Under the pieces are notes generated by a model that saw nothing but the letters and a program-made list of their open reading frames with translations, did not search any database and had not been told where the DNA came from. Positions 31,910 through 43,607 of a stretch of DNA of 60,000 nucleotides are shown here, one piece after another. The stretch lies in the NCBI RefSeq assembly GCF_932526225.1, contig NC_064041.1, forward strand, positions 5,082,046 to 5,142,045, read 5' to 3'. The DNA is from Nematostella vectensis. Taxonomy: Eukaryota > Cnidaria > Anthozoa > Actiniaria > Edwardsiidae. Position 1 is the first letter of the stretch, and every line of letters begins with the position of its first letter. Both the position numbers and the translations under genes were made by a program.

Positions 31910-33150
31910 TTCTACAATCAAGCCATAGCTTTAAACATCCACAGTAGATGATCGGTTGATGGACAGCCATCATGGTGCTCCTTTGTTTCTGCACGAGCAT
32001 TCTGTGTATATAGTTCAAACGAGTGTGATTTCCTGTGTGAAAAATGAAAACAAGCTATCAAAGAGCAGTAAATATCATATACCTTCAATTCAAAAATGGT
32101 TGCTTGGAGTTTGGTCATTGGTATTTTATTCCTAGCATTGCGTTCTGGGTAAACCATTGCCAGCAGTTCCAGGCAGTTCAGAAATAATTGTTGCCAGAAA
32201 ATCGCTGTCTATGATTACTAAACATTCTAAGTCAATTTCAAGACTAACAAGGCCAACTCTAACCACTTAGAAATTTTCCATGTGACCCTGTTCTCCCAAA
32301 TGAAAATATAAAAAAGCACAGATTTGAATAAGGCAACTAAGCAGATCGCAAATGGTTGCGACCGGGTGATTGCAAAGGGTGAACTAGGGCACATACATAA
32401 AAAAACTGAAAATGAGTGCCTAACTCATTTCCATAAGATGCTTGAGATTACAAGTACATGGACCTTTTAAGAGTTCCAAAACCACCCCTTTTGCAGGATC
32501 TGCTGCTTCTGATCAAATAAATTAAAGACTTCCACCTACCATCTCCCAGCTCTTCTGATCGTACTGTCATCAGCAACACAACGTGCAGCCCACCGAGCAG
32601 CGGATCGTCTAATACTGTGGGTGCTGTAACCCTTGTCAAAAAGGGCTTTGGTCATCTGTGAAATAAAGGATAAACAATGAGAAGGCCTGTTGTATAAAGC
32701 CTCTATTTCACTCCCTACACTAACTCACTAAACCTACAGAACAGGCACCTGCTCTCAGTTAAAGATCTCCTGGGGAATTCGGGGCCACAGTCTTGATGAC
32801 CTCTGCGATTATTTGGCTTGTTTTGCTGGCGTAGTACTTTTGTGTTTTAGCAGATGCATTCTCCCACTGGATTTTCATCACAGATTCTAGAGGCCCTAGA
32901 CAGCTTTCCTCCATAAACGACTGTAATGCCGCTATCATTCCAGAGGATGAAGACTGGGGAGAGGCAATTCGGTAGGTGCTTGAGCTGCTGCTAGTAGTCG
33001 AATACAAGTCGTCTTGCGATGATGAAGGTTGGTATAACGAAGTGTCAGGACTTAGAACCAGTCTGTCGAGATCCTGAGCCAGTGCCTCGACATCAGGCTC
33101 ACCTAGGGTGTCGTTCTCATTGCTTCCCTCTACATCACCCTACAACGCAA
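31910..33150 (-). CDS. Exons of a possible tyrosine recombinase or integrase gene
   Basis: Four candidate exons on the minus strand. About 33139-32760 is open and starts GDVEGSNENDTLG, with a Ser-rich stretch and then WENASAKTQKYYASK. 32655-32540 has TTTCACAG and GTAGGT borders and reads MTKALFDKGYSTHSIRRSAARWAARC then IRRAGRW (quoted in parts), which looks like the HxxR and GRW boxes of a tyrosine recombinase. About 32200-32098 ends at GTATAT and reads MVYPERNARNKI. About 32035-31910 starts after TTCACACAG. The exons may belong to one gene, but phases between the first and second could not be confirmed, and the Arg and Tyr boxes are not placed. Could be a domesticated or decayed element. Confidence 0.35.
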
Positions 33151-34133
33151 TCACATCAAGTGATACGTAAACAGCATCCACTACAAGTATTTGTCACACC
33201 CACCTAACCCGGTGCTAAGAAAAATCTAATCACGGGCGCATACAGTTAAGTCTAAATGGTCGAAAATAAGGTCCAAATCCAAGAAAAGTAAAACATAATT
33301 TGAGTTATTAGGGAGTTCGTGAAGTTCGATCTTACCCCAACAAAGCTTTGTGCAGCAAGAAAAAAATCGTTCGAGCAGAAAAAAAAAAATCGCTCACCCA
33401 CCCCATCACTTTTCTACTGGTCCGTCCCTGAAAAAAAAAAACTCACACGACAAAATAACAGAAATGACGGTGAGTGGTGAAATATTACACCTTCATATCT
33501 CACCAGTTTACTTCCGGTCGATTACGTAACAGTCTCCGATGATTTTTAACGGAAAACCCGAAAAATATTTTAAAAATCTAAAGCAGTGAGTCTATTGAAA
33601 GTTTCTTTGAGGAATGTGACATAATTTAAAGCGGATAGCCTGGTGAATAGCGTGTATTCTAATAGATTTTTTTCGTCTCTTGACGGTCGGCCCTCTTCGG
33701 TAGTAATAAACTGGTGACAATACCATACGCGCTGTAATGATAACAATAATAATAGTACTTTATTATATCGTCTTAAGTCTTCTAGCATTAAAAAGTTTTC
33801 TTATCGGGGAGATATGAACTGAATTTTTTTATACAGTCTCGCAGAGTGTTGTTTCCAATTATTTCGGTGAGGATAAAAAGACATGCGGACACTCACACAC
33901 TGTGCATACCTCTATCACTTGATCTCGCGATAAGTTCTCACGACACTGCCGGCAAATCGCTAAAAAGGTAATAATATTTTATCTTGGTCTTGGTTTTCTT
34001 TAATCGTGTTCTACATATTTGTTACGTACCTGATCCGATAGGTAATAACCTTCCTGTGAGTTTAAAGATACATTGAGAAAGATGCTTATTAACAGAGCGA
34101 TCAACTGTATGGTGTTTGGAAGGGTGTGCAGAG
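33151..34133. other. No gene recognised
   Basis: AT-rich spacer with several A-runs (33360-33440). No domain, RNA gene or repeat family recognised. Confidence 0.45.
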
Positions 34134-34306
34134 ACTAGGGACTTTAAGAACCGAAAACGCAGCGACGTGGAAAACCCCAGGACCGTCGGAGGCATGGAGC
34201 GAGGACCGCGTCTCAAACGCGGGAAACTTGAAGTTTAGATGCAACAGGCGACGCGCCCGCTACTTTACTTGTCAACAAAAAGCTGCTTTTCCGGTAGCTT
34301 CAAAAA

Positions 34307-35585
34307 ATGTCAAAAAACTCGTTTAAAGCTGTACAAGAAGCTTTGCTCTTCTCCCTGGAAGAACGATTTATAGACAAAGAGGAATTTGCTGTCCTTTTCG
34401 AAGAATACACGCCGCAAAACCTGCCTTTTTGCCACTGGGACTACGAAGAATTTTGTCTGGAAAATAAAGATCCCGCTGAGTGCAAGGCCGACTTTAGATT
34501 TGAAAAGAGAGATGTTCCTTTGCTCGTAGATGCTTTACAAATGCCTGATACGTTTACATGTGCTAACGGAACGGTTTGTGATGCAGCAGAAGGGCTGTGT
34601 GTCGTGCTGAAGCGGACATGATTTCCATATTCGGTAGATCAGTGCCAGAGCTCGGCATGATTTGCAATGAAGTGACTAAATGGATCTAGAATGCTCACCA
34701 CCACCGTATAACAGAGTGGAACAACTTTATCCTTTCCACCCAATTCATTGCAAACATATACTGATGCAATTCACAACAAAGGTGCAACCATGGATAATTG
34801 CTTTGGCTTTGTAGATGGGACAGTTCGTCCAATAACAAGACCAGGATTGAATCAGAGTTGTTTACAACGGACACAAGCGTGTACACGCTTTCAAATACCA
34901 GTCTGTTGCATTGCCCAATGGGCTCATCGGCCAACTATTTGGACCAGTAGGTGAGATATTTATCCGTATGTTTTATCAGTGAATGGTATATCAAGTTTAG
35001 AAAAAAACACAGCACGAAAAACAAAGAACCCACCCATTCCCTTTTTACAACAACTTTGGAGGGGGTTGGATACAGGGGTGTTTGATGTCCAATCCTCTGT
35101 TTTTAGAGGGTAAAGGGTGATTTATGCATTCATAAGTATGCAGTTTACTAATGTTAACTTTTCTTTTTTTAGAGGGAAGGATGCATGATGCAAGAATGTT
35201 GGCAGTCTCAGGATTGTATGACAGCTTGGCACAACATGCTTTTTCTCCAGCTGGTCAAGAAATGTGCATCTATGAGGATCCAGCATACCCCCTACACAAC
35301 CATCTGCAAGCGCCTTTTAGAATGGGTGTACTCAATGGGCCAAGGCAAGACTTCAACGAATCCATTAGTACAGTCCGTATTTCAGTTGAATGGCTTTTTG
35401 CTGACATTATAAACTATTTCAAATTTCTTGACTTCAAGAAAAATCTCAAGATTGGACTCAGTCATGTTGGAAAGATGTACATGGTATGTGCCCTTCTGAG
35501 AAATGGCTTAACATGCCTTTACCCCAACACAACCTCTGAATATTTTGGAATTGATCCTCCTACACTGGTTGACTATTTCAACTAA
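34307..35585 (+). pseudogene. Harbinger (HARBI1-like) transposase, three lesions
   Basis: ATG at 34307 (MSKNSFKAVQEALLF). Exon 1 runs to 34950 and exon 2 from 35173 to 35585, separated by an intron with a GTGAGA donor and TTTTTTTAG acceptor; G|AG restores the Glu in GPVEGRMHDA. DDE positions are visible: Asp in GFVDGTVRP, Asp in YEDPAYPL, Glu in ISVEWLFADI. Damage: after VLKR a short deletion shifts the frame at about 34615; TAG follows KWI near 34688; one base is lost near 34856 before VVYNGHKRVHAF. C terminus FGIDPPTLVDYF is complete. It was expected to cut the element together with the SANT partner. Confidence 0.8.
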
Positions 35586-36199
35586 AGAAAATAAACAATC
35601 AAATTGAGTTTGTATAATGCAGGTAGTACAGTGACAAACTATTTAAACAAGTGATGGGTGGGGCAACAAAACAACACAACAAAAATGTGCACATTACTTT
35701 TATAATGGTGCATATGTAATTGTTAACAGTGAAAAATAGAAACATTTGCTGTAAAATATATTATGTTTTATACAAAATGTATTAAAAGATATATAATCTT
35801 GTATGATAATAAAAATTTTAACTTTTGTTTTTAAATAAAAATAACATTTTTGTGCAAATCAAGCACAAATAAACACTATACTTTACAGTAGTTCCCCGCG
35901 CATAAGAACCTGAATTTTTTCAATTTAGCCTAAATAGTTTTTTTTATAATTCGAGGAAATTTAGGCTACCAAGTTTCTCAAAATAGGTTCTTGTATCTTT
36001 TTATTTGACTCAGATGAATAAATTAAATTTGCAAACAATATATTTGACTCAGATGAATAAATTAAATTTGCAAAAAATATGTCTAAATATCACCTTCTCA
36101 TACAATACAGTGCATTTATTGTAAAACAGGTTAAACTATGCTCTTGTAAAATTTAAAAACTGGAAAGTAAACAGTTTCTTCATGTCATATATCAAATAC

Positions 36200-36646
36200 T
36201 TATTTGTTCAACATTTTCCCCATCACTCCTATGAACTGTTGCATCATGAGCATTTGTTGCTGCTGGAGTTGCTGCTGCTGTTGTTGTTGTTGTTGTTGCT
36301 GTACCATAGCTTGCATCATTTCTGTATTCTTTTGCTGCAATTGTAGTTGTTGTTGTTGCATTTCCTTTTTCATGTTGAGCTCCTTTTTTCTAAGTTCACT
36401 GTTTTTGTCAGCTCTCTCTTTCAAAAACTCAATTGCATCTCCTCCCTTCCTTCTTTGTCGCTTAGGTTTTACATCCACATCACCCTCTCTGAAATCTCTC
36501 TTGGAGTGTCAGCAAGGCTTTTCCACGCTTCCGTTCTCCCAGTTGAAGATTTTTTGAACTGGAAGGGGTTGGTAAACAGGACTTCCCTACAGTACATTAT
36601 GTTGTGGGAGGTCGACCAGTACATGATCACATTGCTGTGTAAAAAA
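36200..36646 (-). pseudogene. Harbinger Myb/SANT-like accessory protein, truncated
   Basis: After a TTTTTTTACACAG acceptor near 36647 the minus strand reads MYWSTSHNIMYCREVLFTNPF and TEAWKSLA, which matches the SANT-like DNA-binding region of Harbinger second proteins (trihelix with a W at the start and REVL). Near 36480 the frame changes to VKPKRQRRKGGDAIEFLKERA and ends in a Gln-rich coiled coil. The middle region usual in relatives is missing. The partner protein normally helps bring the transposase to the nucleus and TIRs. The Cys-rich plus-strand ORF here is only a shadow of the poly-Gln. Confidence 0.6.
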
Positions 36647-37868
36647 AATTGTTATTGCAACATGCACACCATTATATCCCTGATAGAATGTTTAAATATT
36701 GAATAAAAAGCCCTACAGCGAACTTGTGTGACTTTCCAAACACAATCAAATATGACTGAGAAAAATGAAAACAAAGTTTGCAAGACAATAAAGATAGATC
36801 TAAATACATATTTAAGCTTTCAATTAATGTGGGCCATGATGATAAGATTTAGATAATTAAATAAAAGCAAAATGTACACTTTTTTGTCCAAACTATCAGT
36901 GTTGCACATGAGTGTTGACAACATGAATGCTTGAACCTGTTTTTACAGACATGTAAGAGATTATCCATGTGTATTACTTATAAGTAATACATTACAAGAC
37001 CAATGTATTTCATTTGTATGAAAATGAAATTATTGACAAATTGAATCAAGGTAAAACAACAAAATCAGAACCCAAAACTTCAGTACATTCACGTATAAAT
37101 AGAAGTTATTTTCCGATAAAATTAGTCTGGTAAACCCGATAAAAAATTTACTTTACTTAAGTTAATTAAACTTTAAAATATCTTACTTATAAAAAAATGG
37201 CTTTTCAAATGGGTATTTTACGCTCCGTTATGTAATAAGCTAAACAGTATAGCCTACGTTAATTAGAAATCCACGAGAAGTTATGACAGAAGAACATAGA
37301 AAATACACTATAGATTCAAAGATAATTAGATGTCATACTTTAAAGGTTTGTCCTTTGCATCTCGCACGTTTGATGCCATGGTTGAACACACCTGCTAAGA
37401 AAAAAAACGTTCATTTTTAATCAAAAATCGATTCCCTTGACTTCTGTAAAACCTCTACCTCTAAAAAAAGGAATAAACTTAACATACATAATGAAAAAAT
37501 ATTTGGAATACGCTTCCTTTCTATTAAAAGTATCGCTGAATACTCACGTTTTCTACAGCACTTCAAAACTCGATTCGTCGCGTTCCCGCCAAGAAGAGAG
37601 AACTTCATGCGCATGCGCTGTTGGGCAAAATGTGAAAAAACACTTCCGGTCGCGTCCTAGACCCGCCGCGTTCTCGGTTCTTAAAGTCCCTACTGTCTCT
37701 GGAATACAGCATTGTTTGTTTCGTCCCCGCCATCCAAGGCCATAGCTGTTTCGATGCTTTGGGCACACCGAAAAGCTCAATAACTCGAACCCCTCAAAGA
37801 AACCTAAGATAAACAGTCCTTTTAAAACTTGGTAAAATGCCGTAGCCGTGCAAATGCATACCCTTACC

Positions 37869-38054
37869 TGCCCTCAGCAGTACCAGTTTTTTCTCTGAAG
37901 ACACATTCTCTCCTCTGAGCTTCACCATTTCCAAGTGAGTAGCAACATCGCGCCGGCATTCACTTAGTGCGCAGAATTCACTTATTGTTTTGCCCTTAAC
38001 GGTAATAGAACCGCAACCCGTACCCGTGCGCTCGCCAATACCGCACTTAGACAT
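37869..38054 (-). CDS. Candidate first exon of an unknown gene
   Basis: ATG at 38054 opens MSKCGIGERTGTGCG and continues FCALSECRRDVATHLEM to a GTAAGG donor after AGGGCAG. Codon usage looks coding and the exon carries five cysteines. The Harbinger element begins 177 bp downstream and would sit in the intron. The next exon was not identified; joining to 33139 gives an incompatible phase. Function unknown, may be host or TE. Confidence 0.3.
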
Positions 38055-38063
38055 TATTTTCAA

Positions 38064-39150
38064 AGCGATTACATGCTATATTCTATTTTCTCTAACTACT
38101 AGTTGTGTAATGTTTGTGTAATGAGTGCGCATGTGGGCGTTTAGAAGAGAAGACAGGAGCATTTTCCTTCTTGAGGGAGGGGTGGGTGTGGAATAGACGC
38201 TGAATTAATGTTTATAAACAAGAGAGGAAATGGATTTTTAGTTCGCTTTTTTCGTAATTACACGATATAAGCGAGCTTTTATTCAGGTATTTGATAATCA
38301 GACAGCTAGATACGTCATATATTTAGGTATTATTTTCAAATAACTCGGTTAAGCACTATCTTCAAATAGTCGGTTTCCAAGCGTAATATTTCGAAGAATA
38401 ATTTAAAAAAAACTTTTTTTACCCAAACGTAGTTTAAAGTAGTTGTCAATGTCTTTTCTGCTTTTTTTAAGGGGAAGGAAATATTGAGACTCGCTACCAG
38501 TCCTTTCTCGTCCAAATTGGCAGATCTCTTTCTAGCAAAACTCAAACTTTGGGAATTGTTGAGACATATTCCTTTTCCGAAAATATAGTTGCCCGCGAAG
38601 TTCCCCAACTTCAGGACTTTCAGATAATATAAGTAGATTATGATAACACCCTCCGCTACTCGAGATATAGCCGTCGAAAGGGAGCATAGTCGCATGCTGT
38701 GTAAATATACGATAAAATAGGTTATATATCTTGGTGATTCATGGTATCAAATTTTGATCCATCCTTTTAAATCTTGCTGCTTTCAAATGTACTTACATAG
38801 GTTAGTAATCAGAACAAACGTCGTTTGTTTCAGTCTTTTTTTTAATAAATGCTTTAAAAAATGCTGATTTTCGATTTTGGCAGTTAAAAAAGTGGTGTTT
38901 ACAAAAATGGTCGCTCAGGGAAAAAAATAATTTTTAAGAAAAATTTATTGGGTCAATCGATCAGCCATATAATGTACTTCATTCAGGCAAAGTAACAAAA
39001 ATTTGTTTTTTGGGCCAATTTCCAACTTTTCTCGAATCTTACAGACAACGCCTCTTAACAATTTAAAAGTTTTTGAAAATAAATGAACCGATTCAAAAAT
39101 TGTAAGAAGAGGGACTACAATTGAGCACGTCAAATTGTGTCTTTTAGGAA
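38064..39150. other. No gene recognised
   Basis: AT-rich sequence. Minus-strand ORFs at 38336-38695 and 38945-39133 have no recognisable motif or splice support. Confidence 0.45.
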
Positions 39151-39151
39151 G

Positions 39152-39795
39152 ACAGATTTAGCAAGTGCGACACTTGCAGCAAGATTAAAGACTCCCTGTG
39201 AAGTACAACAGATCCCCGAGAGAGGGCAGCACTCATTGAAAGGCGAAGAGCAAATCATGAATTTGTGAGGTAATCTTCACAGCCAATATTATGGTTACAC
39301 AAGAGTTAGTAGCCATGTTAGGAGGCTACGAATCAGATACAGCATAGTAACAGCGAAATTCGTCAGCAGTCTGATCCGTCAATCAGCGCTAACTTGAAAA
39401 CTAACCGCTCCGACTTTTTTTTATCCTTTCCAGAAGCAATTGCTTGTTATGGGCGGTAACTTGCATGTTACTCATGCTTTCTTCCTTGTTAGCGATTGCT
39501 CTTCACGCCAAATCTTTATGCTCACATCATTTAAAAGGGAGAGACGAACTTACAGGGAGAGATGTATACTAGGGCACAGGTATCCCAACAACTACTTCAT
39601 CATGGCCATTGATTGGGTGGACCAAATTAAACGGAACTACCTTTCTCGACTTTCCGCTACAGTACCCTGGATACTGCATACAAGCTGAAGTACATATTGT
39701 AGGGGCACTCATTCATGGACGACATCCCCTTTGTTTTGTGGATCTTCAGCAGCTCGAGCATGTTTCCGATCTAACTGCGAACATCGTGTTACAGG
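39152..39795 (+). pseudogene. Transposase-like gene fragment, two exons
   Basis: Exon 1 reads RFSKCDTCSKIKDSL, a TGA, then STTDPRERAALIERRRANHEF and a GTAATC donor. Exon 2 begins near 39530 after AAAAG and reads RTYRERCILGHRYPN, NYFIMAIDWVDQIKRN, then after a frame shift GALIHGRHPLCFVDLQQ and SDLTANIVLQ before GTTAGAG. KCDTC plus IDxxDQ plus G[AV]L[IV]HG is a signature I know from repeated invertebrate TE proteins: D in AIDWVDQ would be an acidic catalytic residue. Lesions show it is decayed. Confidence 0.45.
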
Positions 39796-40224
39796 TTAGA
39801 GTACAACAATGTCAAAGTTTGGTTGCTACTTTGACGTAGATTTTCAGAATGGGCTGTTCAACTTGGGTCAAATGGATGGATTTCATTGATTATATTTGAA
39901 TTCATTTGTATGAAATAAAGCAACAAGGGGTGAGGCTGGGCAACAAAAGAAGACATGAGACGAAGCTTAATTAAGCAATATTTTGTTGGATAAAATGCCA
40001 AAAGATACTAAACTCGTAGCGAGTTATGTCTAATAAGGTATTACCGAATGTCGGACAAAAGATAAATCGAAACTTTTCTCTCATTGAATATACATTACAT
40101 CAGCTGATTCGGATAGATGTGTCCATGTTCGATCCAACCGTATCTACCAGATTTACCCATTGGCTGTTTTCACCGAGCGGGCCGAGGAATGACCCGGGAG
40201 GAGGAGGTCAAACACTAGAAATTG

Positions 40225-40710
40225 TGAAACTCGTAATGAGCAAAAAATTCGTTGAAATAAATATTCTGAATTGAAAATAAAACAGTAGTTTGACTTTGCT
40301 GCTACTCAAATTCGTTCTGAATTGAAAAAAAAAAACAGTAGTTCGACGTTGCTGCTGCTCAATCCCGCCATTATTTGTCATTCTAAGCTGTTTTAGCCGC
40401 TGAAAATGTTTCCTGTCGCCTTCTGAATATAAAATAGACAAGGTTGCAAACTCCGACAACCGCCAAATTCCAAGTGCTCATCAACAGTGTTCGTTGAAAT
40501 AAATATGCTGATTTGAAAATAAAACAGTAGCTTGACGTTGCTGGTGTTGTTTCCCGTCGCCTTCAGTATATTATACAGAAGGCGACGGGAAAAATTCGCA
40601 GCGGCTAAAACAGCTTAGAATGGCAAATAATGACGGGTTTGAGTAGCACCAACTTCAAGCTACTGTTTCATTTTCAAATCAGCATATTTATTTCAAAGAG
40701 ATTTGTTCGC
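40225..40710. repeat. Cluster of related inverted repeats and a hairpin
   Basis: GAAATAAATATGCTGATTTG (about 40496) and its inverse (about 40675-40695) bracket a region centred on CCCGTCGCCTTC/GAAGGCGACGGG around a short AT loop (about 40554-40590). Related pieces with GAGCAAAAAATTCG occur at 40240, 41050 and, in the opposite sense, near 17815. The blocks AAAACAGTAGTTTGACTTTG and GCTGTTTTAGCCGCTG also recur near 17855-17905. They look like MITE-like or terminal pieces at the edges of the two large element copies. Confidence 0.6.
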
Positions 40711-42520
40711 TCATACAAACTCTGTTATAAAACTACACTCGCCGTAAGCCTGGCCTACCTGTGGTCAAACTGTTGCGAAGCAGCCTACCCCGGCTGGGGG
40801 AATTTGGCATGGCGTGTATTGTCTTTTTCCCCACGAACGGCCCATCGAGCGTCGCTATCACGAATATTTTCAAATTTAAAGAAAAGATTATCGCCGCTCA
40901 AACCGCAAAACGGGGACGAATAGACGATTAAAAGGTATGGTTGGAAAGATAAATATGTGTGCTATGATTCTTGAAGGTTTATTTTGCCGTGCAATTCTGG
41001 ATTTCGAAACGATCGGTGGATTTGTTAAGCACTGGGTTTTTTTCAATTCAGAACGAATTTTTTGCTCATACAAACTCTGTAAAACCTACACTCGCCGTGA
41101 GCCTGGGCTACCTGTGTGGTCACTGTTACTGATGGTGTACCGCATATGGGTCGATAACCCTTTCACTCCTGGGTACTTTTGAGCAAAATTGTAAGAAAAA
41201 CAGAAAACAGAAACCTCCCCCCTATTTCAAGTCCAACACTACCAGTTAAGCTACTGACCCAAGACGGTATGCCTTGAAGTTTCCAACAATGCACTGCGGT
41301 GCCTCTTCTAGCGACGGCACTGCTACAGCCTGTTGCTTACAACAGTTTTGCTTGTAATTTGCTTAAAAATTACAGCTTTTTCACATCTGGAGAGTCCTTA
41401 AGACATCATAAAGTCTATTTGGGCATAATTAATGCTGTGCTTATGGATGTTTGCACGCTGAGGTTGATTCAATGGGAAAATTCCTTGTCTGGGCTTCACC
41501 AAGTGAGAAAGGAATTTTCTAGTGAATGGCCTCATACTCTCCAATGTGGGCCATCTTTCCTACCCAACCTTATTCAAAAATTGTTTTCAGGCTCATTCTG
41601 GGTTCCTTGGACCTGGAAATGTTTTGTTTGGCTTCGGGGCGAAGAGACTTATAAAAAAACTGTTATGATTCTGGGGGAGGAGATTGCCCGCCTGTCTGTC
41701 AAGGTGTCTCCAAGACTCCCATGATGCAGTGCGGGCATGCAGAATGGAGGTTCTAGCATTGATTATTGTGACTGATTGCTGTAAAATGGGACCTGACGGA
41801 GCGCAATAAAGGTATCTATTTGTGACTTATCTGTGTTTGCTTTTTGTAGTTTGGAATTTTGTGACTTTTGTGGTAAGAAATTTTTCTGAGTTTAAGCATT
41901 TGTTTACGAATTGGTCAGAAATCAAGGTTGATATTTTGACAAAAGAGTCAATTCTATTACATTGCTTAGATGCGCTTTTGAAGGTCGTCTATGCCTTGGA
42001 GGAAGCTATGAGTATCCGGGTCTGGTGATGTTTAGTTTGCATTTCTGACGTTTTGGAGTTGGGCCTATATTTTACAGGCGTCTCAGGGCGTAATAGTAAT
42101 GAAAGACATAATACCCAAGGAGTCCAGTCTTCCGCCTTGTCGCTGAGGTCCCGAAAGTCTGTGATTTCCAACGAGGTATGAGACTCTTGTAAATTTCGCG
42201 TTTACGTAGAAGGTCTCGCGTTAGTGGCGGTCCGATGTAACAAAACATGTACTTCATGTACTTCATTTTTTAAACGGAGTATTTTACGCACTTACGGCTT
42301 CTGTCCTCACTTATCCTACATATTCGGGTACCGAAAACAGAGCGGCCCTTTAGGTAAATTACTCGCGAATGAAGAGCTGGGTGCAGCATGCCAATGGTAT
42401 TTAGCTGTAAACGGCTAGAAGGGCGTCGCGGGGGGAGGGGGGTTTAAGGGGCAAAACTAGCTAAGTCATCGCTTTCACTATGGTCCAGTGGTTTTCATCA
42501 GACTGTGTTCCTTGTTGGGC

Positions 42521-42862
42521 TCATAGCATATGCTTTTGCGTAACAGCACTTGTACAGTATTCTATTCTAAGGTATTTCTTCTCACCGAGCGTTTTTATTA
42601 TGGCAGCAAATACGATTTGGGTGTGCTTCGTTTTAATATGGAGGAAAACACCAATTTTCAAAAGCCTCCTGATACTTTTGGGCATAGATACAAATATATC
42701 TTTTTCTGTATATTTCCCTCGTATATCTTCGGGCTCCATGTTTTTGCACATAGCGCGATCGTATATTTCGTATATTGATCCTGCAATAGATTCCAGAACA
42801 CGACAACCGCTACGAGGTGCTCCAAGCGAAAGAATATGCAACTTTGAAAGTAGTGACGCCAT
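42521..42862 (-). CDS. Antisense ORF in USP/ULP1 element, unknown function
   Basis: ATG at 42862 (MASLLSKLHILSLGAPRSG) opens a 113-codon ORF with EDIRGKYTEKDIFVSMPK, SIRRLLKIGVFLHIKTK and TLGEKKYLRIEYC, ending HML. Copy 1 preserves the last 44 codons in frame at 16206-16340, with mostly conservative changes. It runs opposite to the USP gene and lies upstream of it, so it could be a separate accessory gene or an exon of one. No known domain; basic and aliphatic composition. Selection on the protein is not proven from two copies. Confidence 0.4.
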   Translation of the reverse strand: MASLLSKLHILSLGAPRSGCRVLESIAGSIYEIYDRAMCKNMEPEDIRGKYTEKDIFVSMPKSIRRLLKIGVFLHIKTKHTQIVFAAIIKTLGEKKYLRIEYCTSAVTQKHML

Positions 42863-43221
42863 TTTATTTTTCAACCGCTCACGAATACCGTATTGCTCGG
42901 AGAAGCCTTTGGGCCCTTACCCCGGGGGGACTATCTCTAAAATAATGTGCATATGCTCGTCGGGAAAATGAATTCTATTTATCTGATTGATACATGATGT
43001 CCTTGGATTTTTACAGCGAGCGGCTAAGTACAATGACTATGTAGTGACTCCCTTTCTGACAAAAAGGAAATACCAAAAGGTATCCAGAGCGTTTATGTAG
43101 TTTTATGTAGCGTTCGTCTGTCCTCTAATAGCTACACAGAAAAAGTTACAGCATGTCATGAACAATACTCGTCACATGTGTCCGCGTCTACTGTGCATCT
43201 GTTAGAGGACAGACGCACAAG

Positions 43222-43607
43222 AAAACGAGAGTCACGCGTTGGTCATCACACCCCAATATTGCCACATAGTATGCGTTATCCATTCTGCGTCCCTTATGAA
43301 GGACTGCGCCTTTGAATACATACTTTATCAAAGAGCTTGGCGATGTCAAATCTATGGTAAGATCAATTTTCACGGCGATGAACTCCATGGTTTTAAGCAC
43401 ATAACCAGATTTCTAGGATGCGAAGATATAGCAGTACTTTTTCTGTGGGCGGTTTTAAGGTTGCATTTGTGGCATGTAACTTTGTTTTCCGTGCCTAGAG
43501 TTTCTTCGTTCCAAAATTCTTCTACACAATCTTTTGTTTCTATTGCAATCCCTTCGCCTTTCTTAGCAATTTCCGCTGTAATACAATCAACAGCAATCAA
43601 AACGAGA
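43222..43607 (-). pseudogene. USP fragment inserted with 9-bp duplication
   Basis: A 368-bp block (43231-43598) is flanked by AAAACGAGA on both sides (43222-43230 and 43599-43607) and is missing at the matching place in copy 1 (near 15925). On the minus strand it encodes part of the element's own USP: ITAEIAKKGEGIAIETKDC, TCHKCNLKTAHRK, RNLVMCLKPWSS, then after a break VKIDLTIDLTSPSSLIKY, GRRMDNAYYVAI. It keeps the segment between the KxW strand and the His box that copy 1 has lost. The His-box histidine is a Tyr here (NAYYVAI). The mechanism of this partial insertion is unclear. Confidence 0.65.

Larger units (their letters stand above)
34137..37691. mobile_element. PIF/Harbinger element with 3-bp ACT duplication
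   Basis: AGGGACTTTAAGAACCGA starts at 34137 and its inverse ends at 37691; similarity continues through AACGC and GCG (about 27-30 bp). ACT flanks both ends (34134-34136 and 37692-37694). The 3555-bp element has the two-gene layout of PIF/Harbinger: a DDE transposase on the plus strand and a Myb/SANT-like protein on the minus strand. Both genes are damaged, so the copy is non-autonomous. A 42-bp tandem duplication (GACTCAGATGAATAAATTAA) lies at about 36003-36085 between the genes. Confidence 0.85.

Noticed and set aside
36204-36557. Cys-rich plus-strand ORF
   Set aside because: Shadow of the poly-Gln codons of the SANT-like Harbinger protein on the other strand.
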